Positions 1 to 5,772 of a stretch of DNA of 6,128 nt are shown here, one piece after another (the first letter of the stretch is position 1; the number at the start of each line of letters is the position of its first letter). A program made the translations under genes and the position numbers. The notes beneath the pieces were generated by a model that searched no databases, was not told where the DNA came from, and worked only from the letters and a program-made list of their open reading frames with translations. Origin of the DNA: Halodesulfurarchaeum sp. (GTDB lineage: Archaea > Halobacteriota > Halobacteria > Halobacteriales > Halobacteriaceae); assembly GCA_018334775.1 (NCBI GenBank), contig JAGXLJ010000078.1:1-6128 (forward strand), in the 5' to 3' direction.

Positions 1-3000
1 GGAAGAAATGAAACCCCCGAGAACATCGACATGCATATCGAGGACGACATCACCGGTGAGGTGAGTCCGGGGGATCACGTCACCGCAACGGGCATCCTTC
101 GGCTCGACGACAGCGACATCGACTCGACGGACTCTCGGGTATTTGATATGTACCTCGAGGGCGTCGACGTGACGATCGAGGACGAGGAGTTCGAGGAGAT
201 GGAGATCACCGATGCCGAGCGGGAGGAGATCATCCGTCTCTCGGAGGAACCGGACGTCTACGAGCGGATCATCGACTCCATCGCTCCGACCATTTACGGC
301 TTTGAGGTGGCGAAACTCGCGATTGCGCTCCAGTTGTTCTCCGGGGTGACCAAACATCTCCCCGACGGAGCGAGAATTCGGGGGGACGTCCACATTCTCT
401 TGGTCGGGGATCCGGGTACAGGTAAATGTGTTCGAGGGGAAACGAACGTCACGCTTGCAGACGGAACCCGGCGGGAGATCCGCGATATCGTCGAAGCGAA
501 CCTCGAATCACCAAAGCCGGTCGATGACGGTGTCTTCGCAGAGACTGACATCCCGGTCCTCTCGTTAGCTGAAGATGGGTCGATCCAGGAAGCGAGCGCG
601 ACGAAGGTCTGGAAGCGGGAGGCGCCGGAACAGATGTATCGGGTCTCCCTTTCGGATGGCTCGGAACTCGAAATCACTCCGTCACATCCACTTTTCACAC
701 TTACGAGATCGATACCAACGGCTGTGACTGGTGAGGAACTGTCGGAAGGGACGTTTGTTGCTGTCCCTCGAAACATGACCCAGACCGCCGATAATTCGCT
801 TGCGGTCCCGTACCGCTCGGCACAATCGAACAATGCAGTCAGGGTTGACCTTCCGTCTGGATTGACTCCAGGTCTTGCTCGGTTGCTCGGATACATCATT
901 GCCGAAGGGTATGCAGAGATCCGTGACGATAACACGGCGTATGTTGGGATCACGAACGAGGAGGAGGCGGTTCTCGAAGATGTCGAGACCCAGTTTGCGG
1001 AACTCGGACTGCCGGTGACGAAGCGACCGTCCCACCCAGGCAAGTCGGCCCAGGAATACATTTGCAATTCAAGCGAATTCGCTACGTTCCTCGAATCACT
1101 CGAGCCACGGCTGCTCGAAGGATCGGCCCACCAACGCGTGCCGGAAGCGGTATTCGAATCGTCGGAACCGGTTCGGGCGGATTTCCTCAAAGCGTATATC
1201 GAGGGAGAGGGTCACGTCTCAGTGAAGGAACGCGAGATTACGGTGGCCACGGTTAGCGATGAACTCCTCAAGGACGTACGATCGCTCCTCCTTTCCCTCG
1301 GCATACGTGGCCATTTCGAGGCGAAAGCGGGTGATTCCTACCGACTTCGAATTAGTGGCAGGGACTTCAACCGGTATAAATCGATGGTCGGTTTTGTCTC
1401 GGATCGAAAAACAGCTGCAAGCGAGGTGTTTGAGGAGACGCCACAGAACACGAATACGGATGTGATTCCGGATGTCGGACCGGAACTGCAAAGAATCAGA
1501 GAACGGCTCGCGCTCACGCAATCGGAATGTGGCATTCCTCGATCCACGTTCCAGCACTACGAGCGGGGCGATCGACATCCGGGACGCGACTCTCTGCGAG
1601 CGGTCATTTCGACTTTCGAATCCCGGTTGCAGGAATTAGAATCCGCACACGAAACGCTTGTGGAGGCCGATTGGGAGACTGTGGAATGCCTTCGACAGGA
1701 ACTCGGCATCTCACAAACTGATTTGGCAAACGGCATCGGCGTCAAGCAGACAACTGTCTCGATGTACAGCCGGGGCGAAATAGTTCCGGATGGCGGCCGC
1801 GTACAGGATGCACGGGCCGTCCTGCGCGACCGAATTGAATCAGCACTCGCAGAAGCTGACTCCATTCGAGCCCTCTCTCGACTCGTTGAGGGAGACCTGG
1901 CGTGGGCGGAAATCACAGATATCGAGGAAGTTGACCCGGATTACGACTGGGTGTATGACCTGGAGGTCGAAGGGACCCATTCGTATCTCTCCAACAACGT
2001 CCTCTCGCACAACTCACAAATCCTTCAATATATCCGACATATCGCCCCGCGGTCAGTGTACACCTCCGGGAAGGGCAGCTCCGCGGCCGGGCTGACTGCG
2101 GCTGCCGTCAGGGACGATTTCGGCGACGGCCAGCAGTGGTCCCTCGAAGCCGGCGCGCTGGTCTTGGCTGACAAGGGTGTTGCAGCGGTCGACGAATTGG
2201 ATAAAATGGCCCCGGACGATCGCTCGGCGATGCACGAAGCACTGGAGCAGCAATCGATTTCGATTTCCAAGGCCGGAATCAATGCCACCCTCAAATCTCG
2301 CTGTGCCCTGCTGGGCGCGGCCAACCCCGAACTCGGACGCTTCGACCGCTACGAAACCCCGGCCAACCAGATCGATCTCGAACCCGCCCTCATCTCCCGC
2401 TTTGACCTCATTTTCACGGTCACGGACCAGCCTGACCAGGAGAAGGACGCCAACCTCGCCGAGCACATCCTCCGCACCAACTACGCAGGCGAACTCAATA
2501 CCCACCGCAACGAGGTCAGCACCTCGAACGTCTCCGCGGCGGACGTCGATACGGCGACTGAATCGGTCTCGCCGGCGATCGAGCCGGATCTGATGCGAAA
2601 GTACATCGCTTACGCACGGTCGACGTGCTTCCCGACGATGACCGACGCCGCGGAATCCCGTATTCGGGATTTCTACGTCGACCTCCGGGCCCAGGGGACG
2701 GGTGAGGACTCGCCGGTCCCGGTGACCGCCCGGAAACTGGAGGCCATCGTCCGCCTTGCGGAGGCCTCAGCCCGGGTCCGGCTGTCTGACACCGTCGAGA
2801 CCGAAGACGCCGAGCGGGCCCTGGACATCGTCGATACGACGTTGAAGGAGATCGGCATGGACCCCGAGACCGGCCAGTACGACGCCGACGTGATCGAGAC
2901 CGGTCAATCGAAGTCCCAACGGGATCGCATCCGCTCGATCAAGGAACTCATCTCCGAGATCGAGGCCGAGTTCGACGAGGGCGCGCCGATCGACGAGGTG

Positions 3001-3117
3001 CTGGCTCGGGCCGAGGAGATCGACATGGATCGCTCGAAAGCCGAACACGAGATCGATAAGCTGAAACAGCAGGGTGAGGTCTACGAACCGACGACCGAAC
3101 ACCTCCGAACGACCTGA
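1..3117 (+). CDS. mcm: MCM replicative DNA helicase, 5'-truncated by window edge, intein-containing
   Basis: The frame is open from base 1, so the ATG at 31 is internal and the true start lies left of the window. The visible extein is 142 residues before and 367 after the intein, 509 in all; from memory, haloarchaeal MCMs are about 700 residues, so roughly 190 are missing. Bases 1-130 encode the end of the N-terminal OB-fold region. The AAA+ core shows Walker A GDPGTGK (406-426, completed by SQ at 2014), a helix-2 insert (GLTAAAV), Walker B VDELDKM (Asp 2191, Glu 2194), the pre-sensor-1 hairpin ISKAGI, sensor 1 AANP (Asn 2323), the arginine finger SRF (Arg 2398) and sensor 2 TARK (Arg 2731). 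A C-terminal winged-helix-like domain covers about 2930-3100. All core ATPase residues are present. The family forms a hexameric 3'-5' helicase that unwinds origins and travels with the replisome. The P-loop is interrupted until the intein splices, so the precursor should be inactive. Confidence 0.97.
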   Translation, partial: GRNETPENIDMHIEDDITGEVSPGDHVTATGILRLDDSDIDSTDSRVFDMYLEGVDVTIEDEEFEEMEITDAEREEIIRLSEEPDVYERIIDSIAPTIYGFEVAKLAIALQLFSGVTKHLPDGARIRGDVHILLVGDPGTGKCVRGETNVTLADGTRREIRDIVEANLESPKPVDDGVFAETDIPVLSLAEDGSIQEASATKVWKREAPEQMYRVSLSDGSELEITPSHPLFTLTRSIPTAVTGEELSEGTFVAVPRNMTQTADNSLAVPYRSAQSNNAVRVDLPSGLTPGLARLLGYIIAEGYAEIRDDNTAYVGITNEEEAVLEDVETQFAELGLPVTKRPSHPGKSAQEYICNSSEFATFLESLEPRLLEGSAHQRVPEAVFESSEPVRADFLKAYIEGEGHVSVKEREITVATVSDELLKDVRSLLLSLGIRGHFEAKAGDSYRLRISGRDFNRYKSMVGFVSDRKTAASEVFEETPQNTNTDVIPDVGPELQRIRERLALTQSECGIPRSTFQHYERGDRHPGRDSLRAVISTFESRLQELESAHETLVEADWETVECLRQELGISQTDLANGIGVKQTTVSMYSRGEIVPDGGRVQDARAVLRDRIESALAEADSIRALSRLVEGDLAWAEITDIEEVDPDYDWVYDLEVEGTHSYLSNNVLSHNSQILQYIRHIAPRSVYTSGKGSSAAGLTAAAVRDDFGDGQQWSLEAGALVLADKGVAAVDELDKMAPDDRSAMHEALEQQSISISKAGINATLKSRCALLGAANPELGRFDRYETPANQIDLEPALISRFDLIFTVTDQPDQEKDANLAEHILRTNYAGELNTHRNEVSTSNVSAADVDTATESVSPAIEPDLMRKYIAYARSTCFPTMTDAAESRIRDFYVDLRAQGTGEDSPVPVTARKLEAIVRLAEASARVRLSDTVETEDAERALDIVDTTLKEIGMDPETGQYDADVIETGQSKSQRDRIRSIKELISEIEAEFDEGAPIDEVLARAEEIDMDRSKAEHEIDKLKQQGEVYEPTTEHLRTT
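427..2013 (+). mobile_element. MCM intein (529 aa) with LAGLIDADG homing endonuclease, inserted in Walker A
   Basis: This in-frame protein intron lies between Lys of GDPGTGK and Ser-Gln of the resumed P-loop. Numbering from Cys1 (427): the N-terminal splicing block starts CVRGETNV; block B is TPSH with Thr84 and His87 (676-687). The first LAGLIDADG motif is LLGYIIAEG (883-909, acidic residue Glu160) and the second is LKAYIEGEG (1186-1212, Glu261). The terminal blocks are [14 protein letters not shown] (from 1948) and NVLSHN (1996-2013), ending His528-Asn529 with Ser as the +1 nucleophile. Every residue needed for standard class 1 splicing is present, and both endonuclease acidic positions are retained, so splicing and homing are both plausible. 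The MCM Walker A is a known intein site in archaea. GC looks lower than in the exteins: one sampled 60-nt line from 1381 is 52% GC, against 72% for the line from 2701, which fits horizontal acquisition. Confidence 0.95.
1486..1848 (+). other. Tandem Cro/C1-type helix-turn-helix pair inside the MCM intein
   Basis: Between the endonuclease core and the C-terminal splicing blocks lie two segments that each read as an XRE-family helix-turn-helix. The first (about 1486-1626, intein residues 354-400) has [12 protein letters not shown], then [16 protein letters not shown]. The second (about 1681-1848, residues 419-474) has [18 protein letters not shown], then [13 protein letters not shown]. Both follow the order 'LR..LG.sQ..lA...gv....vs.yerG...P' typical of Cro/C1 DNA-binding domains, and they look like a diverged tandem duplication. 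A likely role is extra DNA contacts for homing-site recognition; repression of the host gene is an alternative. The assignment is by motif only. Confidence 0.75.
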
Positions 3118-3136
3118 TCGGGATCCGAATGCTCAT

Positions 3137-3146
3137 TGGGGCCCCA
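3137..3146. repeat. 10-bp perfect palindrome TGGGGCCCCA upstream of the 92-aa gene
   Basis: TGGGGCCCCA is a perfect inverted repeat in the 43-nt gap between the mcm stop and the ATG at 3161, ending 14 nt before that start. It has no loop, so it is a poor RNA hairpin but could be a protein-binding site. In GC-rich DNA a 10-bp palindrome can easily be chance. No TATA box or Shine-Dalgarno is evident in this gap. Confidence 0.3.
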
Positions 3147-3160
3147 CGACAGCACTCGTC

Positions 3161-3439
3161 ATGGACCGCATCGCCGCGCTGCGAACCGTCGAGGAAGCCC
3201 TCTCGGCCTTCGAGGCCGGCGAGATCGATCTCGATACCATGGAGGCCCGGGTGCAGGGGACACTTCGGACCTACGCGACTGACTTCGAGGACGGCCAATT
3301 GTGTGCGTATCGGGCGACCGGCGAACCTGCCGTCGAGGGGCTGGTCGTCGTCGCGGAAACACCGGCTGGGGCCCGCGAACAGATCGCGGAACTGGTCGAT
3401 ACCGAACGCCCCACCATCGAGGTCGAGCGCGCGGACTAA
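3161..3439 (+). CDS. Small conserved haloarchaeal protein of unknown function (92 aa)
   Basis: The protein is 92 residues from the ATG at 3161. It is an acidic alpha/beta protein: an N-terminal helical part (about 1-40) containing ALSAFEAGEIDLDTMEARV, then strand-like segments LCAYRATG and EGLVVVAETP, a helix AREQIAELVD and a terminal strand PTIEVE. No catalytic motif, cysteine pair or membrane segment is seen. I recall it as the type of small haloarchaeal domain found just after mcm (possibly the DUF7854 family; not verified). An in-frame ATG at 3074 would overlap mcm and add 29 Arg/Asn/Pro-rich residues unlike the acidic body, so 3161 is preferred. It lies 43 nt after the mcm stop on the same strand with no convincing promoter of its own, so cotranscription with mcm is likely. 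Function unknown. Confidence 0.85.
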   Translation: MDRIAALRTVEEALSAFEAGEIDLDTMEARVQGTLRTYATDFEDGQLCAYRATGEPAVEGLVVVAETPAGAREQIAELVDTERPTIEVERAD

Positions 3440-3446
3440 TCGAACC

Positions 3447-3455
3447 ACTTTTTTG
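3447..3455 (+). promoter_or_regulatory. T-rich element: TATA-like box for a leaderless GTG-start gene, or terminator of the upstream gene
   Basis: The 38-nt gap after the stop at 3439 contains ACTTTTTTG with six T residues at 3449-3454, about 27 nt before the GTG at 3478. Haloarchaeal TATA boxes lie about 26-28 nt before the transcription start, so a transcript would begin at or next to the start codon, i.e. leaderless. A T-run just after a stop codon is also what archaeal intrinsic terminators look like. The two readings are compatible, and the sequence alone does not decide between them. Confidence 0.5.
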
Positions 3456-3477
3456 GCAGAGGGCACCGGGTTCAATC

Positions 3478-3816
3478 GTGTTGTTGGTCATTGCCTATTC
3501 GTCGGAAGCCCGCCAGAAACTCCGGAACACGGAGCGGGCATATCCCGAAGCCTTTCGGCGTCGGTTCGGTCGCGTCGCACTGCTCGCAGAGACCCATTTG
3601 GGCGCGTTTCTGGCACTTCGCCTGCGGGAGCGCCATGGGCCCGACGTGCAAGTCGCTCGCACTGAACCCCTCAACGAATTCAGTCACGTCCCCGGCTCAG
3701 TTAGAACGGCCGCAACTGCCTACGCAAACCGGGAGACTGCGGCGACCCCATACACGAAGTTCGCCGCGGGTACGGCTCACCCGTCGATCGATTCGCTCCG
3801 GGATCGCGAGTTATGA
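3478..3816 (+). CDS. Conserved haloarchaeal protein of unknown function (112 aa), GTG start
   Basis: The product is 112 residues from GTG at 3478 (alternative TTG at 3481). The frame stays open upstream, but that part overlaps the previous gene and has no family-like character, while the hydrophobic opening LLVIAYS makes a natural N-terminal strand. The body contains a helical stretch ARQKLRNTERAYPEAFRRRFG, then HLGAFLALRLRERHG, and a C-terminal half with PLNEF, YANRETAATPYTKFAAG and HPSIDSLRDREL. It is more basic (Arg-rich) than its neighbours. I see no known catalytic motif, signal peptide or convincing membrane helix. It may be the family labelled DUF7855; that name is from memory. A TATA-like T-run about 27 nt upstream suggests leaderless transcription. 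Its TGA stop overlaps the ATG of the next gene by 4 nt (ATGA), indicating coupled translation. Confidence 0.85.
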   Translation: MLLVIAYSSEARQKLRNTERAYPEAFRRRFGRVALLAETHLGAFLALRLRERHGPDVQVARTEPLNEFSHVPGSVRTAATAYANRETAATPYTKFAAGTAHPSIDSLRDREL

Positions 3817-4640
3817 GAATCCAGGTGGGAGAGACGGACCGAGTGGGGCAAGCTATCGACCTTCGAGGGACACCGATTCGGGCCACCCGGCTCGCCGCGG
3901 CGATTCGTGATCCGGCCGATAGTCTGGTGATCGCCCCGCAACCGACGCCAGTTTACGACCATCTCGAGCCGATTCGGCCAGGGATGGAGTTCGACTGTCG
4001 GGTAGCGTTGGCCGCGGCCGGGCGTTCGCTCGGTCTCGAATCACCACATGCAACGGCGATAGCCCGGCTCGAACGACGAATCGAGTCGATCGACCTGGAG
4101 ACACCCAACCTCCGGGCAGCGCGGCGGCGGGCAGCGGAAGCGGGCACGGACGTCGCAGCGTTAGAAGAGCAAGTCGCAAGAACGAGTGGCCGGGTGAACG
4201 CCCGGCAGGAGGCCGACCTCCCGGTCGAAGAACTCGAAGAGCGGCTCGCAGCGCTTACACGGGAGTTGACTGAGGCAGAGACAGAAGCCATCGCGGCACG
4301 TGAGGCACTTTCGCGCGCCGAATCGGAGGCCGCGGCGGCGCGGGACGACAGAGCAGACCGCTTGTCGCTCGTGGATCGGCGAGAGAACCGACGGCGGGCG
4401 GCTCGTGAGTGGTTTCTGGATGTCCTCGCTGGGCCGTTCGAACGGGCGCTGCAGGGGCTTCCAATCGGTGCCGAACCGGCCCCGCCCTCGGACTACACGG
4501 GGCCCAGTCAGGAAGCCGCGCTTGCGATCGCCAGAATTGCCGACCTGGCGGCCCCGGTGGTGCTCGTCGATGGCCCCTTCGAGATACCAGTCACCGCTCG
4601 GGCTGGCCTCGACGCGCCGGTGATTCTCGCGAGAGTTTAA
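3813..4640 (+). CDS. Conserved haloarchaeal coiled-coil protein of unknown function (275 aa)
   Basis: The start is ATG at 3813, within the ATGA overlap with the preceding stop. There are three parts. Residues 1-90 are globular, with VIAPQPTPVYDHLEPIRPGM and an Ala-rich helix RVALAAAGRSLG. Residues about 102-198 are dense in Ala, Glu, Arg and Leu, with heptad-like spacing (for example LEERLAALTRELTEAETEAI), and probably form a long coiled coil with a break near DLPVEEL (135-141). Residues about 199-275 return to a globular fold with WFLDVLAGPFERAL, then VVLVDGPFEI and a final strand PVILARV. There is no P-loop, so it is not an SMC or Rad50 ATPase despite the helix-rich middle. No membrane segment is seen. 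I do not recognise a function; a dimeric or scaffold role is inferred from the coiled coil alone. It may correspond to DUF7856 (memory, unverified). Confidence 0.85.
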   Translation: MRIQVGETDRVGQAIDLRGTPIRATRLAAAIRDPADSLVIAPQPTPVYDHLEPIRPGMEFDCRVALAAAGRSLGLESPHATAIARLERRIESIDLETPNLRAARRRAAEAGTDVAALEEQVARTSGRVNARQEADLPVEELEERLAALTRELTEAETEAIAAREALSRAESEAAAARDDRADRLSLVDRRENRRRAAREWFLDVLAGPFERALQGLPIGAEPAPPSDYTGPSQEAALAIARIADLAAPVVLVDGPFEIPVTARAGLDAPVILARV

Positions 4641-4642
4641 AT
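4636..4642 (+). promoter_or_regulatory. TATA box TTTAAAT for a leaderless transcript starting near 4667
   Basis: TTTAAAT overlaps the TAA stop of the coiled-coil gene and is centred about 28 nt before the ATG at 4667. This spacing places transcription initiation at the A of the start codon, the usual leaderless arrangement in haloarchaea. It stands out against GC-rich surroundings. It suggests that the 135-aa gene and the ATPase gene behind it can be transcribed independently of mcm. Confidence 0.6.
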
Positions 4643-4649
4643 CGGGTTA

Positions 4650-4667
4650 TCGGCCCAGGTCGGCCCA
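4650..4667 (+). repeat. Direct repeat TCGGCCCA x2, 10-bp period, between TATA box and start codon
   Basis: TCGGCCCA occurs at 4650-4657 and again at 4660-4667, exactly 10 bp apart, or about one helical turn. The second copy ends on the A of the ATG. Two identical half-sites on the same DNA face, covering the -17 to +1 region of a leaderless promoter, could be an operator. Chance is possible with such short GC-rich units. Confidence 0.4.
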
Positions 4668-5074
4668 TGGACTGTGTCACATCGACGACCGAGATCGGCG
4701 GCGCAACGCTCGTCTCGGTGATCGTCGAAAACCCACATGATGAACCCGCCAGGTACCGGCTGACAAACGAACTCGACGGTCCAGTGTGGCCCCCGCGACG
4801 CCGCGGGTATCCCGAACGGGGCTGGGACGAGTCCGGATACGAGGGTGTTCTCGGCCCGGGCGAACGGGACGCGCTTGGCTACGCTGTGCCTGCGAGTCCG
4901 GTCGACCCGCCTGCCAGGATCGCCTGGACCGAACCGGCCGAGGTACCCGAACCGTCCCGTGACACCAGATCGACCGCTCGCTCTTTTCGTGATCCGCGTC
5001 CCCCTCGCAGTGTCTTCACGAGCCCCCGGTGGGAGCGTGATTCGAACCCATTGGAAACGGGTGATCGCCCGTGA
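4667..5074 (+). CDS. Conserved haloarchaeal protein of unknown function with LDGPVWPPRRRG motif (135 aa)
   Basis: The protein is 135 residues from ATG 4667, chosen because a TATA box sits about 28 nt upstream. Residues 1-75 look like a small beta-sandwich: alternating strands TLVSVIVENP and ARYRLTNELDG, then the striking motif LDGPVWPPRRRG (36-47), YEGVLGPGERDALGYAVPA and RIAWTEP. The order (strand, Asn turn, strand, 'GPGE' turn) resembles immunoglobulin-like or CARDB-type folds; this is inference from pattern. Residues about 95-135 are Pro/Arg/Ser-rich and probably disordered. There is no signal peptide, so the product should be cytoplasmic. It may be the family called DUF7857 (memory, unverified). 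The TGA stop overlaps the GTG start of the following ATPase gene (GTGA), so translation of the two is probably coupled and a shared function is plausible. Confidence 0.85.
   Translation: MDCVTSTTEIGGATLVSVIVENPHDEPARYRLTNELDGPVWPPRRRGYPERGWDESGYEGVLGPGERDALGYAVPASPVDPPARIAWTEPAEVPEPSRDTRSTARSFRDPRPPRSVFTSPRWERDSNPLETGDRP
5060..5066 (+). promoter_or_regulatory. Extended Shine-Dalgarno GGTGATC for the ATPase gene
   Basis: GGTGATC lies 4 nt before the GTG at 5071 and is complementary to the archaeal 16S rRNA 3' tail (GATCACC...). It lies inside the end of the upstream coding sequence, as expected for a gene that cannot be leaderless because it overlaps its neighbour. A TGA at 5062-5064 in the ATPase frame rules out any earlier start, which makes GTG 5071 the only sensible one. 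Confidence 0.5.
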
Positions 5075-5772
5075 TCGTCACCGTCTGCGGGGGCAAGGGT
5101 GGTGTCGGCAAGAGCACGGTCTCGCTCAATCTCGCTGCGGCACTTGATGGGGTCGTCGTCGACGCCGACCTGGGGATGGCCGATCTTCCCACGGACGGTG
5201 GGCCGACGCTCCACGACGTGTTGGCAGGCCGGATCGACCCGCTCGACGCAGTCCGAACGGATTGGGCAGTCGGGGTTTTGCCGGCCGGTCGCTCACTTGC
5301 TGGGGCCCGGTCCGTGGAGCCAGCCGAGCTCAATCCGGTTCTCGAGACGCTGTCGGAAACCTACGAGTACGTGATCGTCGACGCGCCAGCCGGGTTCGAC
5401 GCGGATGCGGCGCTGCCGATCGTCGCCGCGGATTGCTGTGTGCTTGTGACGACACCGGAGCCGGCGACCTTAGCGGATGCGGTCCGGACTCGTTCCCTGG
5501 CCAGGGAGTTGGGGACCGACCTCGGCGCCGTGGTGTTGAACCGAGCCGCTCAGACGCGAGACGCCGTCACGAAGACCCTGGGTGGCCCACAGGTGGCGGT
5601 GCCGACCCACCAGGACATTCACGAGGCACAGCAGTCCGGGTTGCCGGTCTCGTATACTGATGCCGATCCGGAGCCAGTCCAGCGATTCGAATCGGTGGCC
5701 GACCGGCTTCGAACCGTGGCTCGCGACCGGCGAACTGGCACTCTCACAACTGGCGGCGCGAAGAACAGTTAG
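5071..5772 (+). CDS. minD: MinD/ParA-family ATPase (233 aa)
   Basis: This is a deviant Walker A ATPase of the SIMIBI class. The P-loop is GGKGGVGKST (residues 7-16) with signature Lys9 and catalytic Lys14. Switch I is DADLGMADL (31-39). Switch II/Walker B is VIVDAPAG (101-108) with Asp104. A typical MinD-like C-terminal part follows, with VPTHQDIHEAQQSGLPV and QRFESVADRL. At 233 residues it is close to a minimal MinD core. The family dimerises on ATP and positions proteins, DNA or surface structures. The C-terminus (RDRRTGTLTTGGAKNS) is polar and shows no clear amphipathic membrane-targeting helix, unlike bacterial MinD, so membrane cycling is not evident. From memory it corresponds in position to Haloferax volcanii MinD1. 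GTG start, GTGA overlap with the upstream gene. The TAG stop overlaps the stop of the convergent TFB gene. The cargo is unknown. Confidence 0.92.
   Translation: MIVTVCGGKGGVGKSTVSLNLAAALDGVVVDADLGMADLPTDGGPTLHDVLAGRIDPLDAVRTDWAVGVLPAGRSLAGARSVEPAELNPVLETLSETYEYVIVDAPAGFDADAALPIVAADCCVLVTTPEPATLADAVRTRSLARELGTDLGAVVLNRAAQTRDAVTKTLGGPQVAVPTHQDIHEAQQSGLPVSYTDADPEPVQRFESVADRLRTVARDRRTGTLTTGGAKNS

Noticed and set aside
31..33. ATG at 31 as the start of mcm
   Set aside because: The frame is open and MCM-like from base 1, and the protein would lack most of its N-terminal domain; the real start is outside the window.
294..1190. Long antisense open frame (298 codons) opposite mcm and its intein
   Set aside because: Its product is rich in Ser, Arg and Thr with no recognisable domain. 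It arises from the codon bias of the plus strand, which is unambiguously coding through MCM and intein motifs.
883..1212. Possibility that the homing endonuclease is dead because its motifs have Glu instead of Asp
   Set aside because: Glu is a common functional substitute in LAGLIDADG motifs (AEG, GEG), and both acidic positions are retained; nothing visible shows decay.
3074..3160. Earlier ATG for the 92-aa protein, overlapping mcm
   Set aside because: The added 29 residues are Arg/Asn/Pro-rich and unlike the acidic body; they are the shifted reading of the mcm end.
3491..3910. Open frames on both strands over the 112-aa gene
   Set aside because: They are Arg/Ser/Pro-rich shadow frames. 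The 3478-3816 frame has better amino-acid composition, an ATGA junction and an upstream TATA-like element.
3813..4640. SMC/Rad50-like ATPase
   Set aside because: The coiled coil is suggestive, but there is no Walker A, ABC signature or Walker B anywhere in the protein.
4945..5074. Frameshift in the 135-aa gene, because its tail is low in complexity
   Set aside because: The frame stays open to a GTGA junction with the next gene, and the tail reads as an ordinary disordered Pro/Arg region; no single indel improves it.
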